Origin: Candidatus Accumulibacter aalborgensis
Lineage (GTDB): Bacteria > Pseudomonadota > Gammaproteobacteria > Burkholderiales > Rhodocyclaceae
Assembly: GCF_900089955.1 (NCBI RefSeq)
Contig: NZ_FLQX01000094.1
Coordinates: 124,001-188,000 of the forward strand
Direction: 5' to 3'
Length of the DNA stretch: 64,000 bases
The position numbers were made by a program, and so were the translations under genes. Each line of letters starts with the position of its first letter. Positions within the stretch are counted from its first letter, which is position 1. The notes beneath the pieces were generated by a model. The model was not told where the DNA came from and ran no database searches. It saw only the letters and a program-made list of their open reading frames with translations. Shown here one piece after another: positions 36,937 to 45,839 of the stretch.

Positions 36937-38432
36937 CGTGTTTTCTCCTTCACAGGTTTCCTCGACATCAGCCAGGTAGCGAGGATGCCATAAGACATGA
37001 CGATCATCATCGGCAACAGCGAGGCAAAAGCGATCAGGCCGAAGCCGTCGATCATCGGGTCGCGGCCCGGCGTGTTTTCAGCCAGGCCAACGCCGAGCGC
37101 AGTGACCAGCGGCACGGTCACCGTCGAGGTCGTCACGCCACCGCAGTCGAAGGCGATCGGCACGATGAAGCGCGGCGCCACCCGGGTCATGGCGATCACC
37201 AGCAGGTAACCGGGGATCAGCCAGTAAGCAATGTTGATGCCGTCGACGATGCGCGCGCAGCCGATGACGATGCCGATGCCGACACCGACCGAGACCAGGG
37301 AACGCAACCAGAGACCGTTGAGTTGCCCGAGGCTGACCTCGTCGGCCTTGATCGACAGCGCGATCAGCGCCGGCTCGGCCATCGTGGTGGCAAAACCGAT
37401 CAGGAAGCCGTAGAGGTAGAGCACCCACAGGGTAACGCCGTGGCGCATCAGGCCGCGGGTCATCTCGTCACCGAGCGGGAAGAGCCCGACCTCCAGCCCT
37501 TCGTCGAACAGATACAGGCCGACCGCAACGAACAGCATGCCGACCGCCAGACCACGCGGATCGGCGAGCGGCCGCCGCAGGATGACGAAACTCGAAAAGA
37601 GGACCACCGCGATGATCGGCAACAGATTTCTGACCACGATCAAGAAATCGATCAGCATCGCCCAGCCCGCATACTGGTGCTGATCGTCGGTCGGCATCAT
37701 CGCCACCGCGGTGCCCGCCGCCGCCGGAACAAAGAAGACGATGCCGTAAATCTGGATGATGATCATCGGCGCCAGCGCGCCGAAGGCGATCAGACCGAAG
37801 CCGTCGAGCATCGGATTACGGCCGCGGATCGTCGTCGCCAGGCCAACGCCGAGAGCGGTCAGCAGCGGCGCGGTGACCGTCGAGGCGACGACACCGCCCG
37901 AATCGAAAGCCAGGCCAACCAGTTGCGGCGGCGAGAACACGGTCAGCGTGACGACGATCAGGTAGCCAGGAATCAGGTAGTTGGCAATCGACTGCCCGAG
38001 GACGATACGCCACACCCCGACCATCACTGCCAGGCCTACACCGAGCGCGGCGACCATGCGCAGAGTCAGCGCGCCCATGCTGCCGCCGGAGACCGCCTCG
38101 GCCTTGTAGGCCACGGCCATCAGCGCCGGTTCGGCGACCACCGAGGCGAAACTGATGCAGAAGGCAAAAAACATCAGCCAGAAAAACGAGCCGCGGCGGG
38201 CAAAATCGAAAGCCATCGTCTCGCCAGCAGGAAAGATCGCGGCGTCGAGTCCCTTGACGAACAGCGCCAGGCCCACGAGGACGGCGGCAAAGCCGCCGAT
38301 CAGCGCGGCCGGGCTATCCGGCAGGCGCTGGATGAAAAAAGCCTGAAAGATGACGACCACGATCAGCGTTGGTGCCAGGTCTCTCGCCGCCTCGCGCAGG
38401 AGCTCGCCGACGATGCGCAGCAGCGAACCCAT
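36933..38432 (-). CDS. DUF1538 membrane protein, two tandem repeats
   Basis: A 499-residue polytopic membrane protein built from an internal duplication. The segments TALGVGLATTIRGRNPMLDG and TALGVGLAENTPGRDPMIDG, each followed by FGLIAFG or FGLIAFA, occur in the two halves. Each half also has FDSGGVVASTVT or FDCGGVTTSTVT and a VAEPALMAV or MAEPALIAL motif. About 12-14 membrane helices are likely. Inverted or direct duplication with conserved GG/TST motifs in the membrane is typical of transporters, but no substrate is known for DUF1538. It is first in a four-gene unit with PII-like and CBS proteins. Confidence 0.9.
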   Translation of the reverse strand: MGSLLRIVGELLREAARDLAPTLIVVVIFQAFFIQRLPDSPAALIGGFAAVLVGLALFVKGLDAAIFPAGETMAFDFARRGSFFWLMFFAFCISFASVVAEPALMAVAYKAEAVSGGSMGALTLRMVAALGVGLAVMVGVWRIVLGQSIANYLIPGYLIVVTLTVFSPPQLVGLAFDSGGVVASTVTAPLLTALGVGLATTIRGRNPMLDGFGLIAFGALAPMIIIQIYGIVFFVPAAAGTAVAMMPTDDQHQYAGWAMLIDFLIVVRNLLPIIAVVLFSSFVILRRPLADPRGLAVGMLFVAVGLYLFDEGLEVGLFPLGDEMTRGLMRHGVTLWVLYLYGFLIGFATTMAEPALIALSIKADEVSLGQLNGLWLRSLVSVGVGIGIVIGCARIVDGINIAYWLIPGYLLVIAMTRVAPRFIVPIAFDCGGVTTSTVTVPLVTALGVGLAENTPGRDPMIDGFGLIAFASLLPMMIVMSYGILATWLMSRKPVKEKTR

Positions 38433-38630
38433 GCCGTGCCCTAAGCCCCGACGGCCGACCGCGCGAGGAGGCTCGGCGACAGGAAGGGAAGCTGGCCAGC
38501 GGTGGTCATCGGTTCTGGAAAGAAATTGGTGACACTGAGGCGAATCATGCCGTAGATCGGCCGGCGCGACAAGCCTGGGCCTTGATTCAGTCGTGCGGCA
38601 TGAACCCGCAGTTTTTCCTGACCCGCCTCA

Positions 38631-38658
38631 TCGACACGCGCTATAGCCGTAGCATAAT
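38631..38658 (+). promoter_or_regulatory. Possible promoter of the antiporter/gamma-glutamyl cluster
   Basis: TCGACA (38631-38636) and CATAAT (38653-38658) are 16 bases apart, 110 bases before the likely start of the first antiporter. The remainder of the 38433-38768 gap between the divergent DUF1538 and antiporter genes shows no repeat, RNA or convincing coding sequence. Confidence 0.35.
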
Positions 38659-38768
38659 GTAGTATGGATGAGTTTTCCTCGCCTTGACTTTCGGCGATGC
38701 CCTTGCGCCTGGGCGGATAGTCACGCTTTGGGGCCAGGGTGACAAACCGGGAAGGAACCGACGACTCG

Positions 38769-39965
38769 ATGTTCAATTCGATCCAGATTTTCGGCATGGC
38801 GCTTCTCGGCGGCCTCAGTGCGGGCGAGCTTTCGCGTCGAGTGTTGGCTTTGCCACGAACAAGCGGCTACGTCGTCTTTGGACTGCTGCTCGGCAAGAGC
38901 GGACTGGGGTGGATTGCGCCGTACCACATCGAATCCAACCAGATCTTCATCGATCTGGGATTGGGACTGATCCTCTTCCAATTGGGCTATGAGGTTCCAC
39001 CGGTGGCCGTCAGCGAAGGATGGAACCGACTGCGCGCGGGGGTATTGGTCTCCCTGACCACAGTATCATCCATAGTCCTGGCGCTCCTGGCCCTGGAGTT
39101 TTCCGTCAGTTCCGCAATTTTTGCGGCAACCCTTTGCCTGGCCACGTCGCCAGCGATCACGATTGCGACCTGTAGCGACGTCGGCGCGAAAGGAGACAAG
39201 ACTGGCGTGCTGCTAACGATGGTGGCGATCAATGGTTGTGTAGCCTTTGCTGCCTCGGCGTGGTCAATGGTCTTCTTGGTTGACGACGAAGGCATCCGCA
39301 GCCTTGCCGGCGTCTGGAAAGCGAGCCAGGAAATCGGTGGAGCGGCGGTGCTCGGTGGTGCTTGCGCCGGGCTCGTATTGCTGGCTGCTCAAGTCCTGGG
39401 GCGGCGACCGGAACATCAGCACCTGTTGATTCTGGGCACCATCGTGCTCGGCGTTGGAACCGCGATCTACCTGGATATTTCGGTATATCTGCCCATGTTA
39501 CTCTTCGGTTACATGACGCGAACCTGTGATCGAGGCAAGCAGGTCGTTGCCATCCGGATTGCCAGTGATGCCCGGATCTTTCTCGTCGCCACTTTCGTTC
39601 TTGCCGGTGCCGCCCTCGACATCGGCGAGCTGTTCGAGTACTGGCAGGAAGCCTTGCTGGTCGTGGCAGCCCGTTTCGCCGGGCAAATGGCGGGCGTTTT
39701 CGGGAATCGGAATCGCCTCCGTCTGAGCGCTGAATCGTCGATTTACCTGTCAATTGGTCTGCAACCGATGTCGAGCATTGCACTGGTTCTACTCGCCAGC
39801 ATGCAGACGCTATACTCAGGTCTTGAGCCCAGATTGACAGGCACCTTGCTGGCGACGATTCTTCTCATGCAGCTACTTGGCCCCTTGGCAACCCAGACAG
39901 CGATCAAGGGTTTCGGCGAGGCAACCAGCTTACAATCGAACGTTCGGCAAGAGAAAGACCAATAA
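38769..39965 (+). CDS. CPA2-type cation:proton antiporter, first copy
   Basis: Monovalent cation/proton antiporter-2 (Kef-type) membrane protein of about 398 residues with some 11-12 helices. Motifs include LPRTSGYVVFGLLLGKSGLG, the helix with FIDLGLGLILFQLGYEV, and ATSPAITIATCSDVGAKG, the unwound helix region. No TrkA-N nucleotide-binding domain is attached. The start is ambiguous: ATG at 38769 has GGAAGG about 12 bases upstream, and an in-frame GTG at 38739 would add ten residues. The amidotransferase gene follows after 34 bases. Confidence 0.87.
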   Translation: MFNSIQIFGMALLGGLSAGELSRRVLALPRTSGYVVFGLLLGKSGLGWIAPYHIESNQIFIDLGLGLILFQLGYEVPPVAVSEGWNRLRAGVLVSLTTVSSIVLALLALEFSVSSAIFAATLCLATSPAITIATCSDVGAKGDKTGVLLTMVAINGCVAFAASAWSMVFLVDDEGIRSLAGVWKASQEIGGAAVLGGACAGLVLLAAQVLGRRPEHQHLLILGTIVLGVGTAIYLDISVYLPMLLFGYMTRTCDRGKQVVAIRIASDARIFLVATFVLAGAALDIGELFEYWQEALLVVAARFAGQMAGVFGNRNRLRLSAESSIYLSIGLQPMSSIALVLLASMQTLYSGLEPRLTGTLLATILLMQLLGPLATQTAIKGFGEATSLQSNVRQEKDQ

Positions 39966-39999
39966 CCGGCAGTTCCATACATGGAGACAAGAATACAAA

Positions 40000-40782
40000 A
40001 TGAGCAGACGCCCCTTACGTATCGGTCTCTCCGCACGCATCTACCACCCAATGGTCGGCGCCACGGGTTTGCAGTCGAAATCCCTCCAGTATCTCGAGCA
40101 GTCCGTGGCGCACTGGGTGATGTCCCGCGACGTGATGGTGTTCATGGTTCCGGCAGTCAGTGGCGACGCCATGGTCCATCGCAGCAGCATCCGGCTTTCG
40201 GACTATCCGGAGTATCTGGATGGGCTGATTCTGCAAGGCGGCGCCGACATCAACCCGCAAAGCTACGGCGAGGAACCGTCGCATCCCGACTGGGCCGGCG
40301 ATCGGGTTCGCGACGCCTACGAGATGGAACTGCTGCACGAATTCATGGAAGCCGGAAAAGCGGTGCTGGGCATCTGTCGCGGCGCCCAACTGATCAACGT
40401 GGCGCTTGGCGGGACGCTTTATCAGGACATCGCGACGCAGATCGCGACGGCGGGGGCGCACGTTCATGCCGACTACGATCGACACAGCCATGCGATCGAA
40501 TGGGCAGACAAGTCCGGCTTGGCGAGGCTTTATCCGGGCGCGCCCGGCGGACGGGTGGTCTCGATTCATCATCAGGCGATCAAGGCACTGGGTCGGGACC
40601 TGCGGGTCGAGGCGCGCAGCACGGAGGACCAGGTCATCGAGGCCATACGCCTGCAAGGCAGACCCTATGTCGTCGGCCTGCAATGGCATCCCGAGTTCCA
40701 TCCGCCCGGCAGCGAGGATCTGTTGGACTGCACGCCGATCCTTGACGAATTTCTCGCAGCAGCGCGCGGTCGATTCTGGTAA
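40000..40782 (+). CDS. Class I glutamine amidotransferase/gamma-glutamyl hydrolase (PuuD-like)
   Basis: Peptidase C26 family protein of 260 residues. GLILQGGADINPQSYGEEP and the nucleophile cysteine in VLGICRGAQLINVALGGTLYQDI are followed by VVSIHHQAIKALG and the catalytic His/Glu in VGLQWHPEFH. Relatives hydrolyse gamma-glutamyl bonds, for example gamma-Glu-GABA or gamma-Glu-amines. The start at 40000 (MSRRPLRIGL) is where homology begins. It lies between two antiporter genes, which is unusual. Confidence 0.9.
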   Translation: MSRRPLRIGLSARIYHPMVGATGLQSKSLQYLEQSVAHWVMSRDVMVFMVPAVSGDAMVHRSSIRLSDYPEYLDGLILQGGADINPQSYGEEPSHPDWAGDRVRDAYEMELLHEFMEAGKAVLGICRGAQLINVALGGTLYQDIATQIATAGAHVHADYDRHSHAIEWADKSGLARLYPGAPGGRVVSIHHQAIKALGRDLRVEARSTEDQVIEAIRLQGRPYVVGLQWHPEFHPPGSEDLLDCTPILDEFLAAARGRFW

Positions 40783-40795
40783 GCGGATCGGACCG

Positions 40796-42070
40796 ATGCT
40801 GAACGATATTCTGTCACCCGCACGGGCCGCCTGGGAAGACTTGCAGGAGCGACTCTTCTTCCTGCCACCTTTCCCCGATGAACTCGATTCGCTGGCCTTG
40901 TTCAGCCTGCTGCTGGTCGTCGGTTTGCTGATGGGCGAGTGGTTACGGGCCAATCTCGGCTGGCCAAAAGTCATTGGTTACGTTCTCGCGGGGACACTGT
41001 TCGGACCCTCACTGCTCGGCTGGATCAGTCTCGAAGCACTGGCCCAGATACGGCCGATCGCCGATGCCGCACTCGGACTCCTGATGCTCGAGATCGGGCG
41101 ACGCCTTGATCTGCGCTGGCTAAGCCACAACCGCGCTTTGCTGCGGGCGACGCTTGGCGAAATCACCCTCTCCTTTGCGGCCATTTTCCTCTTTGCGTAC
41201 GCGGTGGTTGGCCTGATGCCGGCATGGGCCGCTGCCGCTGCGGCAGTGACCATGGCCTCGGCGCCGGCCGTAGTCTTGTTGATCGTCGAGGAATCCAGCG
41301 CCCAGGGACAGGTGACCGAACGGGTCATCCTGCACACCGCGCTGAGTGCTGCCGCGTCATTCTTCGTCTTTGCCGTCGTCGTCGGCGTGGTCCATGCAGA
41401 ATACAGCGACGACTGGCTCAACGCGGTGATTCACCCGCTGTGGGTCGTGGTCGGTGCCTCGATCATTGGCTGGCTGATGGCGCGTCTCGCTCTGCTGATT
41501 GCCGCTCTGTTGCCGAAACGCTCGCTGGCGCAGGTCTTCATCCTGGTGGCGTCGGCATTGCTGGCGGTGGGCACCGCCCGCATGTTGGCGGTGCCGGTTT
41601 TCCTGACGCTCTTCCTGATGGGCGTGACCCTTTCGTTCAGCGATCAACGGAGAACGCTGAGCTATACCAACCTTCCCGAAGGGCACTGGTTACTGGCCAT
41701 CATCCTCTTCGTCGTCGTCGGCGCTTCGCTGCCTTGGTCGGACTTCACCTGGCTGATCGGACTGCAGGCCATTGGCATGCTGATCGTTCGGGCGCTGGCC
41801 AAGGTGGCTGCCCTGGTCTGGGCGGGCGGCGGGCTGTCCGTCACCAAGCGAGTCATGGTGGGAATCGGGATTCAGCCCCTGTCGGCGACCGCCGTCTTCA
41901 TGGCCTATGAAGTCGCCAGCCTTTATCCGGAAATCGGCCGCTCGTCGCTGTCGCTGCCGCTGTTTGCAGCGGCCATAATGGAACTCGCCGGCCCTGCCCT
42001 CTGCCGATTCGCCCTGGTGCGAGCCGGCGAAACCGCGGCGGTGGACAACAGCAAGGAAGGAGTGGCATGA
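40796..42070 (+). CDS. CPA2-type cation:proton antiporter, second copy
   Basis: Second Kef-like antiporter, 424 residues. The first helix LFSLLLVVGLLMGEWLRANLG is followed by GYVLAGTLFGPSLLGWISLEAL and LLMLEIGRRLDLRW. MASAPAVVLLIVEESSAQGQ is the equivalent of the unwound region in the first copy. It has no RCK/TrkA-N domain. It is distant from the first antiporter in sequence, so the two may form a heteromer or act on different ions. The start overlaps no gene, but the stop overlaps the ligase start (ATGA). Confidence 0.87.
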   Translation: MLNDILSPARAAWEDLQERLFFLPPFPDELDSLALFSLLLVVGLLMGEWLRANLGWPKVIGYVLAGTLFGPSLLGWISLEALAQIRPIADAALGLLMLEIGRRLDLRWLSHNRALLRATLGEITLSFAAIFLFAYAVVGLMPAWAAAAAAVTMASAPAVVLLIVEESSAQGQVTERVILHTALSAAASFFVFAVVVGVVHAEYSDDWLNAVIHPLWVVVGASIIGWLMARLALLIAALLPKRSLAQVFILVASALLAVGTARMLAVPVFLTLFLMGVTLSFSDQRRTLSYTNLPEGHWLLAIILFVVVGASLPWSDFTWLIGLQAIGMLIVRALAKVAALVWAGGGLSVTKRVMVGIGIQPLSATAVFMAYEVASLYPEIGRSSLSLPLFAAAIMELAGPALCRFALVRAGETAAVDNSKEGVA

Positions 42071-43221
42071 GCCAGCCAATCGCCGCATTCAGACAGAGCC
42101 AGCCACTGACCCTGGGAGTCGAGCTTGAGTTGCAGTTGGTTTCCCTGCGCGATTTCGACCTGACGCGTGGCGCGACGGATCTCCTCGGCAGCATGGACTA
42201 CGATGGCCGCTTCGGTGAAATAAAGCTTGAAATCACCGAAAGCATGATCGAGGTCAGCACCCTGCCGCGGACAGTCGTCGATGGCATTGCTGCCGACCTT
42301 GCTGGCCTGCGACAAACGCTCGTCAGTCAGTGCGCGCGCAACCATATCGCTGTCTGCGGCGGCGGCACGCATCCCTTCCATCGCTGGGCGGAGCGCCGGA
42401 TCTGTCCAGGTGGTCGCTTCGATGAGATCTACCACCGTTATGGCTACCTGGCCAAGCAATTCACGGTCTTTGGCCAGCACATTCATGTTGGCTGTACGTC
42501 GGGTGACGAAGCGATCTGGTTGACGCAAGCCCTGGGACCGTACGTGCCTATTTTCATCGCCTTGTCGGCATCGTCGCCGTTCGTCGATGGCGTCGATACC
42601 TTTTTCCAGTCTGCGCGCCTGAATGCCGTCTCGGCCTTCCCCTTGAGCGGCCAATGCCCGGCACTGCGCGACTGGGCAGAGTTCATTGAACACTTTTCCT
42701 TTCTGCAGGCCTGCGGCATTGCTCGCAGCATCAAGGACCTCTACTGGGACATTCGTCCCAAGCCCGAATTCGGCACGGTGGAAATTCGCGTCTGCGATAC
42801 GCCACTGACTGTTGAACGAGCCACGGCGCTGGCGGCACTGGCGCAAAGCCTGGTCCACCATCTCCTGCGGACTCGACCCGTGCTCAGCACCCAACTGCAG
42901 CTATATGTCGCACGTTACAACAAGTTCCAGGCCTGCCGCTATGGGTTCGACGCCCAGATCTCTGATCCGGTCAGCCGGCGACAAGTGCCTCTCCGGCAGA
43001 TCGCGCGTGAATCGTTTCGCCTGCTGGTCGACGATGCGCGCGCGCTTGGCTGCTCGGAATCGTTGGAACTGCTCGCTGCCTCGCTGACCACAGAGATCTC
43101 CGACGCCAACTGGCTGCGCCGACGTCAAGCCATGCACAGGAACCTGAACGATGTCGTTCGTGAGGCAGCCATGTGTTTCAGCAACACGGCGAGCACCCAC
43201 CTCGAAGGGAAGCCACGATGA
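42067..43221 (+). CDS. Carboxylate-amine ligase, glutamate-cysteine ligase family 2 (YbdK-like)
   Basis: GCS2/YbdK family protein of 384 residues, expected to join an amino acid carboxylate to an amine with ATP; weak glutamate-cysteine ligase activity is known for YbdK. LTLGVELELQLV is the family's opening motif. KLEITESMIEVST, GGGTHPFHRW, FTVFGQHIHVGC and WDIRPKPEFGTVEIRVCDTP follow. Translation is coupled to the antiporter upstream and the hydrolase-like gene downstream (ATGA at both ends). Confidence 0.93.
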   Translation: MSQPIAAFRQSQPLTLGVELELQLVSLRDFDLTRGATDLLGSMDYDGRFGEIKLEITESMIEVSTLPRTVVDGIAADLAGLRQTLVSQCARNHIAVCGGGTHPFHRWAERRICPGGRFDEIYHRYGYLAKQFTVFGQHIHVGCTSGDEAIWLTQALGPYVPIFIALSASSPFVDGVDTFFQSARLNAVSAFPLSGQCPALRDWAEFIEHFSFLQACGIARSIKDLYWDIRPKPEFGTVEIRVCDTPLTVERATALAALAQSLVHHLLRTRPVLSTQLQLYVARYNKFQACRYGFDAQISDPVSRRQVPLRQIARESFRLLVDDARALGCSESLELLAASLTTEISDANWLRRRQAMHRNLNDVVREAAMCFSNTASTHLEGKPR

Positions 43222-44480
43222 AGCACTGGCTGGCGCTACTGCCGTTGATCCTGCCTCTGGCGTGGCCAGTGCAGGCAGTGGAACAATGTGTCATCGAGCC
43301 AGTCGGCAAGAGCGCAAGAAGCCTTGGACCATGGATCGGCCAGGACAACTGGCTGGCGCCGGAGAACCTGCGCATCGGCTTGCAGTCAGCCGGTAGTTTC
43401 ATGCCACTGCTGAAAATCACGGGGACCGCATCGCCACAAATCCCGCGTCCGGCGCCGCGACAGCTCGAAATCGACAAAATCAAGGCGATCGACCCGATCG
43501 ATCAGAAACAGCGCGATATCGGATTCCTGCTCGACACCCGCTTGTATGCCGATGGCCTGCTGGTGTGGCGGCACGGCAAAGTGTTCAGCGAGCGCTACTG
43601 GAACGGGCTCACCGCGCAGCAACCGCGCCTGTTGCTTGGCGGTACCCGACCGCTGCTCTCGCTGATGGGGGCCATGGCTATTGCGCAGGGCAAACTCTCG
43701 CCCGACAGATCAGTCGTCCGTCAGATCCCGGCCCTTGCTGCTCAAACGGGACTACGCAAGCTTTCGCTTCGACGCCTGCTTGAAGGAGACAGTCGCTTCG
43801 ACTGGTCGCCACAAGAGTTCAGTGAGTGGCAGGCGGCCGGCGGATGGACCTCCGGCAAGGCCGTCGGGGGAGTTCGGACATGGCTCAACGAGCCGAGCCG
43901 CTGGGAAAGGGATTTCTCTGCGGAACCGATGGCCGGCGAAGTCGGCCCTGACGGCGACCTGCTTACCTGGGCACTCGCTGAAGCCTATCGATTGCCGCTG
44001 GCGCGGATTTTTTGCGAAGAATTGTTCAGCAAGCTCCGTCCGGAGAGTGCGGCCCTTTGGCTGACCGACGCGCAGGGAACCGAACTGTCCACAGGATTGG
44101 CGCTCTCACTGCGCGATTTTGCCCGTTTGGGGCAACTGTTGATCGAGGTCAGGAACAGCGGTCATCGCAGCAGGATTCCGAACTGGTTCATCGAAACCCT
44201 GACTGCCTCGGCCGGGCTGCGAACAACGAATGCTCCGGAGCTCTCTGGCCTGAAAAAGGGAAGCGAATTCCGCTATGGTTTTGTACACCTTGGCGGGGCA
44301 CAGAACCGCATCGCCATTCTTGGTCCGTACGGCAACAGCCTCTACATCGACTTTGATCGCCAACTGGTGATTGCCATTTTTGCTGCCTACCCGAGGAACC
44401 ACTCTCCCGGCCTGCGAGCTACGCTCGAGCAGGTTTGGGACGCCCTGGGCTCGGCAACGCAAGCGACCGGCAAGCGGTGA
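43218..44480 (+). CDS. Serine-hydrolase-like (beta-lactamase fold) protein lacking catalytic residues
   Basis: A 420-residue exported protein with a signal peptide (HWLALLPLILPLAWPVQAVE). Its fold resembles class C beta-lactamases and 6-aminohexanoate-dimer hydrolases (DGLLVWRHGKVFSERYWNGL, AMAIAQGKLSPD, FARLGQLLIEVRNSG). Where the nucleophile motif SxxK is expected just before PLLSLMGAMAIAQGKL, the sequence is GGTR, so the serine and lysine appear lost; the usual YxN is also not visible. It may be a binding protein rather than an enzyme. It is coupled to the ligase gene (ATGA) and ends the cluster. Confidence 0.75.
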   Translation: MKHWLALLPLILPLAWPVQAVEQCVIEPVGKSARSLGPWIGQDNWLAPENLRIGLQSAGSFMPLLKITGTASPQIPRPAPRQLEIDKIKAIDPIDQKQRDIGFLLDTRLYADGLLVWRHGKVFSERYWNGLTAQQPRLLLGGTRPLLSLMGAMAIAQGKLSPDRSVVRQIPALAAQTGLRKLSLRRLLEGDSRFDWSPQEFSEWQAAGGWTSGKAVGGVRTWLNEPSRWERDFSAEPMAGEVGPDGDLLTWALAEAYRLPLARIFCEELFSKLRPESAALWLTDAQGTELSTGLALSLRDFARLGQLLIEVRNSGHRSRIPNWFIETLTASAGLRTTNAPELSGLKKGSEFRYGFVHLGGAQNRIAILGPYGNSLYIDFDRQLVIAIFAAYPRNHSPGLRATLEQVWDALGSATQATGKR

Positions 44481-44561
44481 GGCGACTGCCCACACTAGGG
44501 TACGAAGACTCCCGCCGAGGGCATGTGCAAGACCGGATCACTATGGTTCATCCCGCACGGG

Positions 44562-45836
44562 CTAACCGCGCTTGATGTGCACTTTGGTGACCGTGCGGGC
44601 GCTGACCGTCCGCACCGTGAATTGATAGCTCTCCTCGTGGATATGGCTCCCCACCGGTGGAATCGTGCGCAGGCGGTTGATGATCAGCCCGGCCACGGTA
44701 TGAGCCGCTTCCATGGGGATGTTGAGATGCAGTTCCTCGTTGATCTGCGAGATGGGTGTTCGGCCATCGACCAGGAATTCGCCTGGTGCCAGTTCCTTGA
44801 TCAGGATGCGCTGCTTGCTGCGGTGGGACTCGTACTCATCGAAATCGTAGCCGACATCGATTTCTCCCACCACTTCCTCGAAGATGTCTTCCATGCTGAG
44901 AATGCCGATGGCCAGTCCGAACTCATTGACGACCACCGCCATGAAGTCGATCGGACGCGATAACAGCGTCGTGATGGTCCGGTCGATGGGTTGCCTTGAG
45001 GTGACGTAGACCGGCTCCTGGATGAAGCTGGCCTTGGCTCTGCGGTTGATGTCGGAGGCCATCAAGTCCCATGAGTTCAGGGTCAGAATGCCGATGATAT
45101 TGGACATGTTGCCGCGATAGACCGGCAAGCGATTATAGCCATGTGCAAGAACGAGTTTCACGGTCTCCTCCATGCTGGCGTGCTCGCTGATGCCCACCAC
45201 CTCGTCGAGCGGAGTCATCACCTCACCCACGGATGTCTCCGAGAAGCGGGTGATGCGCGCCACCTTCTCGGCGTCGAAGCTGCCATCCTGATCGTCCGTG
45301 GCCGATGACATTTCCAGAAGCATGCGCAATTCCTCGCGAGTGATCAGGCCGCTTTTCACCGCGGTGGTCCCGCCTGCCAGGCGAGCGGCGAAGCGAGCGA
45401 TGCGACTGAAAACGAAGATCACCGGAAAGTAAAGCCAGGAAAAAAAGCGCAGACCGTAGACGATGCGGGTGACCAGAAAGTCGGCTTTCTGCTGGTAGAT
45501 GCTCTTCGGAACGATCTCCCCCAGAATCAGCAGGAAGGGTGTGGCGATGAGCACCGAGAGGATGTCACCCTCAGGCCCGAAAACCTCGATAAAGATCAGC
45601 GTAACCATTGTCGAGACGGTCACCGTCGTGACGTTGGTGCCCACCAGGGTCGTTCCCAGCAGTATGTCGGGCGTCTTGTACAGTTTCAAAACCAGCGCTG
45701 CGCCCTTGTCACCCGTCTTGGCCAGGTGACGCAACCTGATCTTGTCGCTGTTGACCATGGCGATCTCCGACCCGGAGAAGAAGCCCTTGAGCAGAATGAA
45801 GACCACGATCACCAGGCATTCGATAAAGGTTTCCAT
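44562..45836 (-). CDS. CorC/HlyC-family CBS membrane protein, second of pair
   Basis: CNNM/UPF0053 family protein of 424 residues: an N-terminal DUF21 membrane domain (VIVVFILLKGFFSGSEIAMVNSD), two CBS domains (VMTPLDEVVGISEHASM, GILTLNSWDLMA), and a C-terminal CorC/HlyC domain (FLVDGRTPISQINEELHLNI). Homologues (CorC, CNNM, MpfA) export magnesium or affect cobalt resistance. Only three bases separate it from the upstream paralogue. Being similar in layout, the two probably work together. Confidence 0.93.
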   Translation of the reverse strand: METFIECLVIVVFILLKGFFSGSEIAMVNSDKIRLRHLAKTGDKGAALVLKLYKTPDILLGTTLVGTNVTTVTVSTMVTLIFIEVFGPEGDILSVLIATPFLLILGEIVPKSIYQQKADFLVTRIVYGLRFFSWLYFPVIFVFSRIARFAARLAGGTTAVKSGLITREELRMLLEMSSATDDQDGSFDAEKVARITRFSETSVGEVMTPLDEVVGISEHASMEETVKLVLAHGYNRLPVYRGNMSNIIGILTLNSWDLMASDINRRAKASFIQEPVYVTSRQPIDRTITTLLSRPIDFMAVVVNEFGLAIGILSMEDIFEEVVGEIDVGYDFDEYESHRSKQRILIKELAPGEFLVDGRTPISQINEELHLNIPMEAAHTVAGLIINRLRTIPPVGSHIHEESYQFTVRTVSARTVTKVHIKRG

Positions 45837-45839
45837 GAC

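Noticed and set aside
38441-38797. A 118-codon minus-strand frame between the DUF1538 and antiporter genes
   Set aside because: It overlaps the start of the antiporter gene and the likely promoter, has no ribosome site or recognisable domain, and its composition looks like random high-GC frame.
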